64,000 nucleotides of DNA from Bradyrhizobium sp. JYMT SZCCT0180 (GCF_018130165.1 NZ_JAFCLZ010000015.1:124001-188000), one strand, 5' to 3'. Positions 42,593 to 51,277 are shown, counted from the first letter of the stretch. Notes: generated by a model from the sequence alone, not told the origin. Translations and numbers: made by a program.

Positions 42593-43024
42593 ATGCCCGT
42601 AGCGCGTTATTTCCTCTTTGTCGGCGCAGCGCTGATCGCGCTGTTGTTCGCGCTCGATGCCTTTGCCCCGCAACAGGTCGCCGTGGCCAGCAATTCGGCA
42701 GGCTCGATCGACAAGACCGTGGTGCGGATCCGTTCCGACCAGAAACCGCCGGAACGCGTGGTTTATGACATGAGCCTTCCCACCATTGTTCCGCCGGCTG
42801 TGACCACCCAGGTTGCAGCAGCTCCCGCTGCGCCGATTGCCGATGCGCAGGCTCGGGTGCGTGACACCTTTGCCCAGTTCGTACCGGCTGAAGCCAAGAA
42901 GGTTGAGCCGCAGGCTCCGCGCAAGCGCAAGGTCGCCAAGGCTCGCTCGGTTCACCCGTCGCCGATGCGCGTCGCCCAGCAGCAGCACTTTGGCTTTGGC
43001 TTCTTCGGGAACAACACCTGGTAG
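42593..43024 (+). CDS. Single-TM hypothetical protein with basic tail
   Basis: 143 residues from the ATG at 42593, which has GGGGGGAG 8 bases upstream; earlier in-frame ATGs lack a signal or SD. MPVARYFLFVGAALIALLFALDAFAP is a signal anchor. The rest is a disordered region with SIDKTVVRIRSDQKPPERVVYD and a Lys/Arg-rich segment (APRKRKVAKARS), ending FGFGFFGNNTW. I recall similar small proteins in many Bradyrhizobium genomes; function unknown. Confidence 0.7.
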   Translation: MPVARYFLFVGAALIALLFALDAFAPQQVAVASNSAGSIDKTVVRIRSDQKPPERVVYDMSLPTIVPPAVTTQVAAAPAAPIADAQARVRDTFAQFVPAEAKKVEPQAPRKRKVAKARSVHPSPMRVAQQQHFGFGFFGNNTW

Positions 43025-43080
43025 GGTAGGGACCTAGCCGGTTGCGAGTTCGGCCGCCTTCGGGCCGACCGGCTTGACGG

Positions 43081-43479
43081 TTACCGTGGCAACTGCGGAA
43101 GCTTGTCGACAAACTTGTTGAAACAGGTCAGCCGCTCGTCTTCTTCCTTCACGAAACGGCATTCACTGACAGTCTTGGCGGCCGCCGGCTTGGGTTTCGG
43201 CTGCGGCGCATAGACGGCGTCGTAGCAGGTCAGGCGTTCCTTGGTCGCGTCGTCGATATCCTGACACGCCTGCAGTTTCTGGGCGGGAGACAGGGGCTTG
43301 GCGGGCGCCGCCTTTGCCGACTTCTTCTCGGCTGGAGGCTTTTTCGGCCCGACCTGCACCAGCGGTTTGCCGCCAACGGTCGGAGGAGAGGCCGGGTTGG
43401 CGGGGGCGGGCGTAGCCGTTCCCTGAGCAAAGGCTGCGGCCGGATAGAGGATCGCCAGCGCCAGGATCATCTTTCTCAT
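43081..43479 (-). CDS. Secreted hypothetical protein with four Cys
   Basis: 132 residues. Signal peptide MRKMILALAILYPAAAFA, then a Pro/Ala/Lys-rich spacer and a C-terminal part with LQACQDIDDATKERLTCYDAVYAPQPK and SECRFVKEEDERLTCFNKFVDKL. Two pairs C-x(11-13)-R-L-T-C-(Y/F) form an internal duplication (each D/E-E-R-L-T-C). Periplasmic; function unknown. Convergent with the preceding gene. Confidence 0.7.
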   Translation of the reverse strand: MRKMILALAILYPAAAFAQGTATPAPANPASPPTVGGKPLVQVGPKKPPAEKKSAKAAPAKPLSPAQKLQACQDIDDATKERLTCYDAVYAPQPKPKPAAAKTVSECRFVKEEDERLTCFNKFVDKLPQLPR

Positions 43480-43529
43480 GTCAATCGCTCTCGAATGCGT
43501 GGTTTGCCGGCGTGGCCTCAGCCCCGAAA

Positions 43530-43606
43530 TGGCGCACTCGGAGAGATTCGAACTCCCGACCCTCGGAATCGAAATCCGATGCTCTATCCAGCTGAGCTAC
43601 GAGTGC
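43530..43606 (-). tRNA. tRNA-Arg (anticodon UCG), CCA encoded
   Basis: On the minus strand the 77-base molecule has acceptor stem GCACTCG/CGAGTGC, D-arm with GCTCAGCTGGATAGAGC, anticodon stem TCGGA/TCCGA around TTTCGAT (anticodon TCG, reads CGA/CGN arginine codons), variable region and T-arm with GGTTCGAAT-type GGGAGTTCGAATCTCTC, discriminator G and encoded CCA. All stems pair. Confidence 0.95.
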
Positions 43607-43659
43607 CTGTAGCCCGCCCGATTATCAGACTTGTCCGGGCAGGGCCAGCAGCGGAACGT

Positions 43660-43914
43660 TTAGTAACAGGGGTGCCGGCCGCCCTGGCCGATATAGGCGG
43701 CCGCGCCTTGGCGGCAGCGGTTGGTTGAGGGGCCGTCATAATAGGCAAAAGTGCCGGGCTGGAGGCCGGGCCCGTAATTGTGCAGGTAGCTGATCGGGTA
43801 GGGCAACGGCCAGTGCTGGCGGTGGTGCCGGTTGTGGCGGGCGTCCGCCAGGCTCGGCGCCAGGGCCGCGGCAGCAAACAGGGCGGCGGCGATTAAAAAC
43901 TTGGCTTTGGGCAT
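43660..43914 (-). CDS. Small secreted His/Tyr-rich protein
   Basis: 84 residues. Signal peptide MPKAKFLIAAALFAAAALAPSLA, cleaved before DARHNRHH. The mature peptide is rich in His, Pro, Tyr and Gly (HNRHHRQHWPLPYPISYLHNYGPG) with two Cys at the end (NRCRQGAAAY...HPCY). It may bind metal or the cell envelope; no known family by name. A similar secreted-peptide group is common in Bradyrhizobium. Confidence 0.65.
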   Translation of the reverse strand: MPKAKFLIAAALFAAAALAPSLADARHNRHHRQHWPLPYPISYLHNYGPGLQPGTFAYYDGPSTNRCRQGAAAYIGQGGRHPCY

Positions 43915-43990
43915 TTTGATTCTCCGGAAGATCCCACCTGGAAACTAGACTTTTTTGGCCGTTCCGGGGGCCATTTTACGCAAAACGACG

Positions 43991-44034
43991 GGAAAAGCTC
44001 CGGAAAAGCTTGGGAAAATTGGCGGAAGCTTGCC
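43991..44034. promoter_or_regulatory. Four 11-bp repeats beginning GGAA in a divergent promoter region
   Basis: Units GGAAAAGCTCC, GGAAAAGCTTG, GGAAAATTGGC and GGAAGCTTGCC follow each other with exact 11-bp spacing between the secreted His-rich peptide gene (-) and the ClpP-like gene (+). Helically phased A-tracts can bend DNA or serve as a repeated operator. Role is inference. Confidence 0.5.
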
Positions 44035-44158
44035 TATTTTTGGCCCCTAAGGGATGCTTAACGAAATCCCAACACAGTCCGGCCAAGGTTCTGCGGTGTG
44101 GTCCGGGCTTCAAGGGCCACCCTCCGCTTTGACAAGGCTATCCGGTTCCCGATCGACC

Positions 44159-44605
44159 ATGCGCATCACGTCCCTTGCCCTGTTGTCTCTCTCGGTTCTG
44201 GTCGCGACCCCGGCGCGGGCCGATCTGCACATCACGCGCGACCATGGCGGCTACGTCGAGGAATATAAGGTCAAGTACAAGCGGATCCGCGACCGCAAGG
44301 AACGCGTCATTATCGACGGCATCTGCAACTCGGCCTGCACACTGGTGTTCGGCATCGTGCCGATGAACAAGATCTGCGTGACGCCGAAGGCGAGCCTCGG
44401 CTTTCACCAGGCCTATTACGACAAGGCCTTCACCTTCGGCATCAAGGTCACGAGCTCCGACGGAACGTCGGACCTGATGTCCTATTATCCGGATACCGTG
44501 AAGGACTGGATCCGCCGCAATGGCGGGCTCACCACCGAAATGAAGAAGATCAAGAACGGTGGCGAGCTCTGGAAGATCGTCGATCCCTGTCCGGAAGCGT
44601 TTTGA
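44159..44605 (+). CDS. Periplasmic ClpP/crotonase-like fold protein
   Basis: 148 residues from the ATG at 44159 with signal peptide MRITSLALLSLSVLVATPARA. The core reads KERVIIDGICNSACTLVFGIVPMNKICVTPKASLGFHQAY: the S of C-N-S-A-C-T occupies the nucleophile position of ClpP-like serine peptidases and the His in LGFHQA their catalytic base, with flanking Cys that could form a disulfide. Short exported ClpP-like proteins like this are frequent in rhizobia. Activity and substrate are unproven. Confidence 0.65.
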   Translation: MRITSLALLSLSVLVATPARADLHITRDHGGYVEEYKVKYKRIRDRKERVIIDGICNSACTLVFGIVPMNKICVTPKASLGFHQAYYDKAFTFGIKVTSSDGTSDLMSYYPDTVKDWIRRNGGLTTEMKKIKNGGELWKIVDPCPEAF

Positions 44606-44815
44606 GCCGGGCGCAATCGCGCCGGCTCTGCGTCGTTTCCCCCTAAAACGTCACCCACATGCGTGATCGTCGGGTCGATCTGGATCTTTGCCGCTGCATG
44701 TACCAGTCGACGATCTTCGGCACGTCGGTGCGGCCGCGCGCGCCGCCGAACGCAGCGCGACGGACCCGATCAGTCCTTGCCGCATGGCGTATGATCGGGC
44801 ACTACGCTTCCGCAA

Positions 44816-45691
44816 ATGAACCGTGACCTTGAAGATCTTGCCGCGCGGGCGGCGCCGGCGATTTTCGTCGTGCTGTGGAGCACCGGCTTCATCGCCACCA
44901 AATACGTCGTCAACAACGCCGACCCTTTGACCTATCTCGCGATCCGGATGGCGCTGGTGGTCGTCTTGATGGCTGGCATCGTCGCCATCGCGCGGCCCCG
45001 CTGGCCGGATCGGATCGGCATCTTCCACAGCGCCGTCGCCGGCATTCTGGTGCACGGCTTCTATCTCGGCGGCACCGCGATTGCGATTGCGCATTCGATC
45101 CCCGCGGGGCTGTCCGCGCTGATCCCCGGCCTGCAGCCGATCCTGACCTCGACCATCGCCAACCGCTGGCTCGGCGAGCGCGTCACGGCCATTCAATGGG
45201 CCGGACTTTTGCTCGGGCTCGCGGGCGTGGTGCTGATCCTGCACAATCGGCCGATGAGCGGCGACGCGGGCTGGGGTTGGCTCGCTTCCGGCGTGTCGCT
45301 GATCAGCATCACGCTCGGCACACTCTACCAGCGGCGGTACTGCAACGCGATCGACTGGCGTGCGGGCAATCTTGTGCAATACATCGCGGTTACGATCTTC
45401 TTCGGCATCGGGGCATGGCTGTTCGAGAACAATGTGGTGCATTGGACCACGGAGTTCGTGCTCGCGCTGAGCTGGCTGGTCGTGGTGCTGTCGATCGGAT
45501 CGATCGGGTTGTTGTACTGGCTGATCCGCCGCTCGGCCGCGACGTCGGTGGCGAGCCTGTTCTATCTGGTGCCGGCGGTGACGGCGCTGATGGCCTATGT
45601 GCTGTTCGGCGAGCAGCTCGATGGAATCGCGATCGTCGGAATGACCGCGTGCGCGGCCGCGGTGTTTCTGGTCAACCGGCGCACCCCCTAG
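44816..45691 (+). CDS. EamA/DMT-family transporter
   Basis: 291 residues, ten membrane helices: APAIFVVLWSTGFIATKYVV, LTYLAIRMALVVVLMAGIVAI, GILVHGFYLGGTAIAIAHSI and so on, second EamA repeat from about 145. Inner-membrane carrier of unknown substrate. Not closely similar to the EamA at 35249 (different loops), so not a recent duplicate. Its stop is 1 base from the stop of the convergent photolyase gene. Confidence 0.88.
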   Translation: MNRDLEDLAARAAPAIFVVLWSTGFIATKYVVNNADPLTYLAIRMALVVVLMAGIVAIARPRWPDRIGIFHSAVAGILVHGFYLGGTAIAIAHSIPAGLSALIPGLQPILTSTIANRWLGERVTAIQWAGLLLGLAGVVLILHNRPMSGDAGWGWLASGVSLISITLGTLYQRRYCNAIDWRAGNLVQYIAVTIFFGIGAWLFENNVVHWTTEFVLALSWLVVVLSIGSIGLLYWLIRRSAATSVASLFYLVPAVTALMAYVLFGEQLDGIAIVGMTACAAAVFLVNRRTP

Positions 45692-45692
45692 T

Positions 45693-47132
45693 TCAGCCGT
45701 TGCGAATACTCGCATAGGCCGCGAGCGCGCGTTCACGACCAACCCTGTGATCGATGATCGGCCGCGGATAGGTTTTGCCGAGTTCGATGCCGGCGCTTGC
45801 CAGTTCGAGCGGTGTCGCGCTCCAGGGTTGATGGATCAAATTGTCAGGCAGTTGCTTCAGCTCCGGCACCCAGCGCCTGACGTAGACGCCATCGGGATCG
45901 AACTTCTCGCCCTGCAGGATCGGATTGAAGACGCGGAAGTAGGGCGCGGCATCGGCGCCGCAGCCGGCGACCCACTGCCAGTTGGCCGGATTGCTGCCGG
46001 CATCGGCATCGACAAGCGTGTCCCAGAACCATTGCTCGCCCTCGCGCCAGTCGATCAAGAGATGCTTGACGAGGAACGAGGCCACCACCATCCGCACACG
46101 GTTGTGCATCACGCCGGTGTGCCAGAGTTCGCGCATGCCGGCGTCGACGATGGGATATCCGGTATGCCCGCGCTGCCAGGCGCGCAAGCCCTTGGTATCA
46201 CGCTTCCAGGGAAACGCGTCGAACGATGCCTGCAGATTGCGCGTTGCGAGATCCGGCACGTCGTGGAGCAGATGACGGCAGAATTCACGCCAGCCGAGTT
46301 CGCTGAGGAATTTATCGATATCGGATGACAGGCGAGGGTGCTCGGCGGCGGCAAACTTTGCGGCGTACCAGATCTGACGCGGGCTGATCTCGCCGAAGCG
46401 AAGATGCGGCGAGAGAAGCGAGGTGCCCTCGCGGTCGGGGCGGTCGCGATCACCGGAATAGCCGGCGATACTGCCGGCGAGGAAGGCCTTGAGCCGCGCC
46501 TGCGCCGCGGCTTCGCCGGGCCGCCAGTTTTCGCGCAAGCCGCCGGCCCAATCGGGGCGGCTGGGTTCGAGGTGCCAGTCTTCGAGCGCATCGCCGGCGA
46601 TATCGGATACGCCGTTCAGCTTCTTCGGCGCCGGCAGCGGCTTTGGCGGATCGCCGAGGGATTGCACCCGCCGCCAGAACGGCGTGAACACCCGCAGGCC
46701 GCGGTTCTCCTTGTTGCGGATCTGGCTCGGCGCCACCAGCAGGTCGCCTGGAAATCTGTGAGTGGCAACATCACCGAGTGCCGCCGCGACCTGGTCCGCC
46801 TCCCGCTGGCGGGGCGCCTGTGCAATCTCGTTCCAATAGACGGCGCCGGCATCGACCTCGCGCGCGAGGGCGGCAATGACCGTGGAGGCCGCCCCTCGGC
46901 GCAATACGAGGGACGCGCCCCGATCCTGGAGGCTCTCCTGCAATGCGCGCAGTGACTGTGCCAGCCACCAGCGGGCAGCACCTCCGAGCGGATGAATGCC
47001 CGGCGTCCTCTCGTCGAGCACGAAAATGCATACAACCGGCGCTTGTGCTTTGGCGGCCGTATGCAGGGCGGCATGGTCCGAAAGGCGGAGGTCGTCGCGG
47101 TACCAGACGATGGCCGGGCGAGGACTCGTCAT
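45693..47132 (-). CDS. phrB: Deoxyribodipyrimidine photolyase (CPD photolyase)
   Basis: 479 residues. N-terminal Rossmann-like antenna domain (PAIVWYRDDLRLSDHAALHTA) and a C-terminal helical FAD domain with GTSLLSPHLRFGEISPRQIW, LGWREFCRHLLHD, TGYPIVDAGMRELWHTGVMHNRVRMVVASFLVKHLL, DADAGSNPANWQWVAGCGADAAPYFRVFNP. The W-x-x-W electron-transfer chain and FAD-binding residues look intact. Repairs UV cyclobutane dimers using blue light. Class I cryptochromes share this architecture but the Trp/Asn pattern fits photolyase. Confidence 0.92.
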   Translation of the reverse strand: MTSPRPAIVWYRDDLRLSDHAALHTAAKAQAPVVCIFVLDERTPGIHPLGGAARWWLAQSLRALQESLQDRGASLVLRRGAASTVIAALAREVDAGAVYWNEIAQAPRQREADQVAAALGDVATHRFPGDLLVAPSQIRNKENRGLRVFTPFWRRVQSLGDPPKPLPAPKKLNGVSDIAGDALEDWHLEPSRPDWAGGLRENWRPGEAAAQARLKAFLAGSIAGYSGDRDRPDREGTSLLSPHLRFGEISPRQIWYAAKFAAAEHPRLSSDIDKFLSELGWREFCRHLLHDVPDLATRNLQASFDAFPWKRDTKGLRAWQRGHTGYPIVDAGMRELWHTGVMHNRVRMVVASFLVKHLLIDWREGEQWFWDTLVDADAGSNPANWQWVAGCGADAAPYFRVFNPILQGEKFDPDGVYVRRWVPELKQLPDNLIHQPWSATPLELASAGIELGKTYPRPIIDHRVGRERALAAYASIRNG

Positions 47133-47241
47133 GCGCGCATCAGTTTCATCAAATTCCTGAGCCTTTGCCTAGGGTTGCAGTCATTAATGCGATCGTAAGC
47201 AAGAACCGTCAAATTGAGCCCGATTTTGGGGAAAATTGCAC

Positions 47242-48978
47242 ATGTCCTTGCCGTCGTTCGGAAAACTCCTGCCGTCGCTGAAACTTCGTCTCGGCACCAA
47301 GGCGGTCATTTCCGCCGTTCTCCTGATTGCGGTGAATACCGCGCTGGTTGTAGGCGCGGCCTATTGGTCGCTCAACTCTGAGTTCGGTGACCGGGCGCTT
47401 CGCGACATCGAGGTCAATCTGCGCACCCTGGCGCTGTCCTTTGCCGAGACCTATCCCGACGCCAAGATCACGCTGAAGGACGGCCTGGTCGCCAAGGCCG
47501 AAGCGGCGAAGATGCCCGAATTCAAGGACCACGCGATCGTCGATCGCTCGGTCGGCTATGTCGGCGGCAACGCGACGCTGTTCGTCTATGACGAGGCCAG
47601 CAACCAGTTCGTCCGCCGCTCCACCAACGTGAAGAAGGAAAACGGCGACCGCGCCGTCGGCACCCAGCTTGCGCCCGACCATCCGGGACAGCCGATCCTG
47701 CGTCGCGGCGAGGCCTATAAGGGGCCGGCCACGCTGTTCGGCAAGACGTTCATGACGGCCTATTATCCGATTGCGAATTCGACCGGAAAGGTGATCGGCG
47801 TTCTCTATGTCGGAATTCCGATGGCGCAATTCGAAACCATGCTCGCGGAGGCTATTCGCGACATGGCGATCGCGGCGGCCATAGCAGCGCTTCTGGTCAT
47901 GTTGCTGACGATGCTGATCGTACGCCGCGTCACCAAGCCGCTGACCTCGGTCACGGCGACGCTGACGGCCATCGCCAACGGTAACAGCGACGTCGAGGTC
48001 GGTCATCACGAACGCATGGACGAGATCGGCGAGATCGCGCGCACGGTCGCGGTGTTCAAGAACAACTCGCTCGAGCGCCGCCGGCTTCGCGACGAACAGA
48101 CCGCGGCCGCTTCTGCCGCCGTCGAACAGCGCAAGGCCGAACTGCGCGGGTTCGTCGACGAGTTCCAGACCAGCGTCGGCGGCATCCTCGACAAGGTGCT
48201 GAACTCCTCGGGTGAATTCGAGCGCGTGGCCAAGCAACTCACCGAGACCGCGCGGACTACCGCCGGGCTTTCGGGTCAGTCGGCGGGCGCGTCGGAGACC
48301 GCCTCCGAGCATGTCCGCACCGCAGCAATTGCTTCCGATGAACTCTCCAACTCGATTGCCGAGATCACCCGCCGCGTCCAGGAATCGAACGGGATCGCGG
48401 CCGACGCCGTCAAGCAGGCCGCGGATACCGACCAGCGCATCAACGAGTTGTCGGAGGCGGGCGCGCGGATCGGCGACGTGGTGAAGCTGATCACTTCGAT
48501 CGCCGAGCAGACCAATCTTCTGGCGCTCAACGCGACCATCGAGGCCGCCCGCGCCGGCGATGCCGGCCGCGGGTTTGCCGTGGTGGCCCAGGAGGTCAAG
48601 AGCCTCGCCGGCCAGACCGCCAAGGCCACCGAGGAGATCTCGAGTCAGATCGGCAGCATGCAGCTTGCGACCGAAGAGTCGGTCAGCGCGATCAAGGCGA
48701 TTGGCCAGACCATCGAGCGCATCAGCGATATCGCGACCTCGATTTCGGCCGCGGTCGAGCAACAGCGCGGTGCGACGGCGAACATCGCCCAGAGCGTGCG
48801 GGCCGCCGCGAGCGGGACCGCCGACGTCGCCGTCAACATCCGCAACGCCGCGCAGGGCGCGGGTGAGACCGGCGAGACCTCCAACCGCATGTTTGCCTCG
48901 GCGCAGGCGCTGTCGGGCGAGAGCCTGCACCTGAAGGCCGAGGTCGAGAAGTTCCTGGACCGCGTTCGCGCGGCCTGA
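47242..48978 (+). CDS. Methyl-accepting chemotaxis protein
   Basis: 578 residues from the ATG at 47242 (SD GGGGA); a TTG at 47236 is too close to the SD. TM1 about 20-40, a periplasmic single-Cache-like sensor (HAIVDRSVGYVGGNATLFVYDEA), TM2 about 210-232 (IAAAIAALLVMLLTMLIVRRV), HAMP, and a long signalling hairpin with IAEQTNLLALNATIEAARAGDAGRGFAVVAQEVKSLAGQTAKAT at its tip. It couples ligand sensing to CheA/CheW. No other che gene is present. A cytoplasmic tail without the usual pentapeptide is seen. Confidence 0.92.
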   Translation: MSLPSFGKLLPSLKLRLGTKAVISAVLLIAVNTALVVGAAYWSLNSEFGDRALRDIEVNLRTLALSFAETYPDAKITLKDGLVAKAEAAKMPEFKDHAIVDRSVGYVGGNATLFVYDEASNQFVRRSTNVKKENGDRAVGTQLAPDHPGQPILRRGEAYKGPATLFGKTFMTAYYPIANSTGKVIGVLYVGIPMAQFETMLAEAIRDMAIAAAIAALLVMLLTMLIVRRVTKPLTSVTATLTAIANGNSDVEVGHHERMDEIGEIARTVAVFKNNSLERRRLRDEQTAAASAAVEQRKAELRGFVDEFQTSVGGILDKVLNSSGEFERVAKQLTETARTTAGLSGQSAGASETASEHVRTAAIASDELSNSIAEITRRVQESNGIAADAVKQAADTDQRINELSEAGARIGDVVKLITSIAEQTNLLALNATIEAARAGDAGRGFAVVAQEVKSLAGQTAKATEEISSQIGSMQLATEESVSAIKAIGQTIERISDIATSISAAVEQQRGATANIAQSVRAAASGTADVAVNIRNAAQGAGETGETSNRMFASAQALSGESLHLKAEVEKFLDRVRAA

Positions 48979-49013
48979 TCGCGGACTCAACCGGCGGTCA
49001 AAGGCCAGAGTTC

Positions 49014-49162
49014 GTCATTCCGGGATGGTGCGTAAGCACCAGACCTCAGGTGCGCAATTGCGCACCGGGGAATCTCGAGGTCCCCCGATGCGCAATTGCG
49101 CATCGGAGGTTCGTTTCGCGCCCCCAGCGACAAGCGCTAACGCGCTTGCGCGGGGATGACGC
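49014..49162. repeat. Long palindromic intergenic repeat, nested GCAATTGC motifs
   Basis: Two nested palindromes GGTGCGCAATTGCGCACC (49052-49069) and GATGCGCAATTGCGCATC (49088-49105), then GCGCTAACGCGCTTGCGCGG near the end. It follows the chemoreceptor gene and precedes the end of the peroxiredoxin gene, both transcripts stopping here. A related nested motif occurs in 16228-16376. Confidence 0.7.
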
Positions 49163-49174
49163 GTCTTCGGCGCG

Positions 49175-49834
49175 TCATTTCGGCTGCGGCACGATCCGGA
49201 TGTACGGCTTCGGCGACTTCCAGCCCTGCGGATAGATCGTCTTGGCCTCGTCGTCGGTGACTGATCCGGCGATGATGACGTCTTCGCCCTGTTTCCAGTC
49301 GGCCGGCGTCGCGACCCGATGCTTGGCCGTCATCTGCAGTGAGTCAATCACGCGCAAGATTTCCTGGAAGTTGCGGCCTGTGGTCATCGGATAGACCAGC
49401 ACCAATTTGATCTTCTTGTCCGGTCCGATGATGAAGACGTTGCGCACGGTCTGGTTATCGGCAGCGGTGCGCGTCGCGACATCGCCCGACGTGGAGGCGG
49501 GGAGCATGTCGTAGAGTTTTGAGACGTTGAAATCGGTGTCGCCGATCATTGGATAGTTCGGCGCCGCGCCTTGCGTCTCCTTGATGTCCTCCGACCATTT
49601 CGAATGCTTGTCGACGGGATCGACGCTGAGCCCCATCAGCTTGACGCCGCGCTTGTCGAACTCAGGCTTCAACTTTGCGAGAGCACCGAGTTCGGTGGTG
49701 CAAACCGGGGTGAAATCCTTCGGATGCGAGAACAACAGCGCCCAATTTGAGCCGATCCAGTCGTGGAATTTGATCTTGCCCTCGGTGGTCTGGGCTTCGA
49801 AGTCCGGGGCGACTGCGCCAATCTGGAGTGCCAT
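49175..49834 (-). CDS. 1-Cys peroxiredoxin (Prx6-type)
   Basis: 219 residues from the ATG at 49834 (SD GAGG). AhpC/TSA fold with the peroxidatic Cys45 in HPKDFTPVCTTELGALAK; no other cysteine is present, so it is a true 1-Cys enzyme needing an external thiol. The Prx6-type C-terminal extension (YPMTTGRNFQEILRVIDSLQ, WKQGEDVIIAGSVTDDEAKTIYPQGWK) is complete. Reduces H2O2 and organic peroxides in the cytoplasm. Confidence 0.93.
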   Translation of the reverse strand: MALQIGAVAPDFEAQTTEGKIKFHDWIGSNWALLFSHPKDFTPVCTTELGALAKLKPEFDKRGVKLMGLSVDPVDKHSKWSEDIKETQGAAPNYPMIGDTDFNVSKLYDMLPASTSGDVATRTAADNQTVRNVFIIGPDKKIKLVLVYPMTTGRNFQEILRVIDSLQMTAKHRVATPADWKQGEDVIIAGSVTDDEAKTIYPQGWKSPKPYIRIVPQPK

Positions 49835-50260
49835 GGTACACCTCATCTTATTAAAGTTGCAGGAGAATTTCTGTTAATCTGTATAAGCCCTAACGGGGTC
49901 GAAGTGAACCTCCGGCCAAAAAAGGCGAGATCCTTCTCCGCGAATAGGGAACTCCTAGCACCTTCTTTCGATCTGCGCCCCTGCGACGAAAAATCCACAG
50001 CGGCGGTAATCGCCCGGATTGCCCCGATATCGCCTTTTATGGTCCGCAAGACCCCGGTCCCGGTTGCCAAGGGTCGTTCAAGGCGGCGTTCATCGGTCAT
50101 TCAACTGAACCGTGACATCAGTCACAGCGACCAACTGGAGTCACAGCGACTAATTGGCAACCATCTAAAAATCTCGGAACCCAAGTTCCGAATCGTTAAC
50201 CACTCGTTTACGCCGGCATCGCAATGCTGGACCAGAAAAAGAAATTGAGAAGTGCAAGCT
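49835..50260. other. Non-coding region upstream of two divergent genes
   Basis: 426 bases between the divergent peroxiredoxin and the gene at 50261. No convincing gene. It holds the tandem 19-bp direct repeat (50121-50158). Confidence 0.6.
50121..50158 (+). promoter_or_regulatory. Two tandem 19-bp direct repeats
   Basis: AGTCACAGCGACCAACTGG (50121-50139) is followed without gap by AGTCACAGCGACTAATTGG (50140-50158), 17 of 19 identical. About 100 bases upstream of the gene at 50261. Spacing of 19 bp is near two helical turns, so adjacent binding of one regulator on the same face is plausible. Confidence 0.5.
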
Positions 50261-50839
50261 ATGTCTGCCCCTAATACTACCAAGTCTATTGAAGCGTTCG
50301 CCGTTCTCCAGCCTTCCTGCCGCAAGACCGCCGCCCACGCGCTGACCATCGTGCGCGATGGCGTCATCACCGGCGAGGGCCCGACCACCAAGGGCCGTAT
50401 CCATTTTTCCCGCGCGCTCGATGCCGATGACGCCGCCTGGTGCGCCCGCATCCTGACCGCATCCGCCGTCGAGCATCAGCCGGTCAGCCGCGCCGAAGCC
50501 GAGGCGCTGTTCGAAATCAGCGACGCCGCCGCCGAGCGCAGCGACGGTGGCCGTTTCGACGATCTGCTGGCCAAGGCGGTCGCTCATCACGCGGCGTCCG
50601 AATCCGGCCTGCCGGTGCCGCCGCGCACGATCGCCCTGTCGCCGGACACCGACATCGAAAGCTGGGCCCCAGCCAAGGCCGTCAATATCGACACCAAGGT
50701 GCTGGAGTGGATTGCCGCCCAGATGCGCGGCAAGCGCCGCTCCAACCACGCGCTGGCCGCGATGGTCGCGACCCTGGTCGGCGCCGCCGCACTGCCGCTC
50801 GCGCAGCTGCCGGGCATGCTGGACATGGGGATGATGTAA
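50261..50839 (+). CDS. Hypothetical protein with C-terminal hydrophobic helix
   Basis: 192 residues. Largely Ala-rich and acidic, with AVLQPSCRKTAAHALTIVRDGVITGEGPTTKGRIHF, a central DAAAERSDGGRFDDLLAKAVAHHAASESG and a closing hydrophobic segment (HALAAMVATLVGAAALPLAQL) which may be a membrane or tail helix. No family recognised. A good Rho-independent terminator follows at 50868-50894, so it is a single-gene unit. GC3 is high, so coding is likely. Confidence 0.65.
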   Translation: MSAPNTTKSIEAFAVLQPSCRKTAAHALTIVRDGVITGEGPTTKGRIHFSRALDADDAAWCARILTASAVEHQPVSRAEAEALFEISDAAAERSDGGRFDDLLAKAVAHHAASESGLPVPPRTIALSPDTDIESWAPAKAVNIDTKVLEWIAAQMRGKRRSNHALAAMVATLVGAAALPLAQLPGMLDMGMM

Positions 50840-50867
50840 CGTCATTCTCGCATCGTTGAATTCAAAG

Positions 50868-50894
50868 CGGCGGGGATTTTCCCCGCCGTTTTTG
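50868..50894 (+). terminator. Rho-independent terminator
   Basis: Stem CGGCGGGGA / TCCCCGCCG with a TTT loop followed by TTTTTGTTT, 28 bases beyond the stop of the 50261-50839 gene. Confidence 0.9.
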
Positions 50895-50946
50895 TTTGGT
50901 GGGGCAGGGTGGTTGGACCGCGATGGTGACGGGCCCCACACGCAAC

Positions 50947-51256
50947 TGTCACCACCCGCAAAGTCGGGTGATCCAGTACGCCGCGGCCTCTCGATTCAAT
51001 CATTGACGTCTCTGGAATACTGGATCGCCCGCCGGAGCCTGTCATCGGGCGCGCATTCGCGCGACCCGGTGGCGGGCGATGACAACTGAATATGTGTCCG
51101 CATTCTCGGGGCGCGGTGCGCCCGAGGCTTGAAGCGTTCGCCTTTCAAATCAGAGGGCGCAGAGAATGCGGGCTGCGTGCTGCACCCGCGGTCTCGATGT
51201 GCCATGTGTGCATAAGAATGAGCACACGAGCATACAGAGGGCTTTAATTCCCGATC
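50947..51256 (+). repeat. Composite repeat element copy 2
   Basis: A palindromic part (50947-51084, with CCAGTACGCCGCGGCCTCTC) is followed by a non-palindromic part (to about 51256, with GCTGCACCCGCGGTCTCG and CACACGAGCATACAG). The same two parts occur in inverse orientation at 28640-28943. Not coding. Confidence 0.82.
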
Positions 51257-51277
51257 CGGCACCCCATATAGAATCCC

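Noticed and set aside
43049..43067. Hairpin TCGGCC/GGCCGA between convergent genes as a terminator
   Set aside because: A 6-bp stem without a T-run on either strand is too weak to list as a terminator.
47209..48990. 593-codon open frame antisense to the chemoreceptor
   Set aside because: Mirrors the chemoreceptor codon pattern; product is Arg/Gly/Asp-rich with no domain. The plus-strand gene has HAMP and the conserved signalling tip.
49763..50248. 161-codon plus-strand frame over the peroxiredoxin promoter
   Set aside because: It starts antisense to the peroxiredoxin gene, has poor codon bias and covers the tandem 19-bp repeat; no similarity seen.
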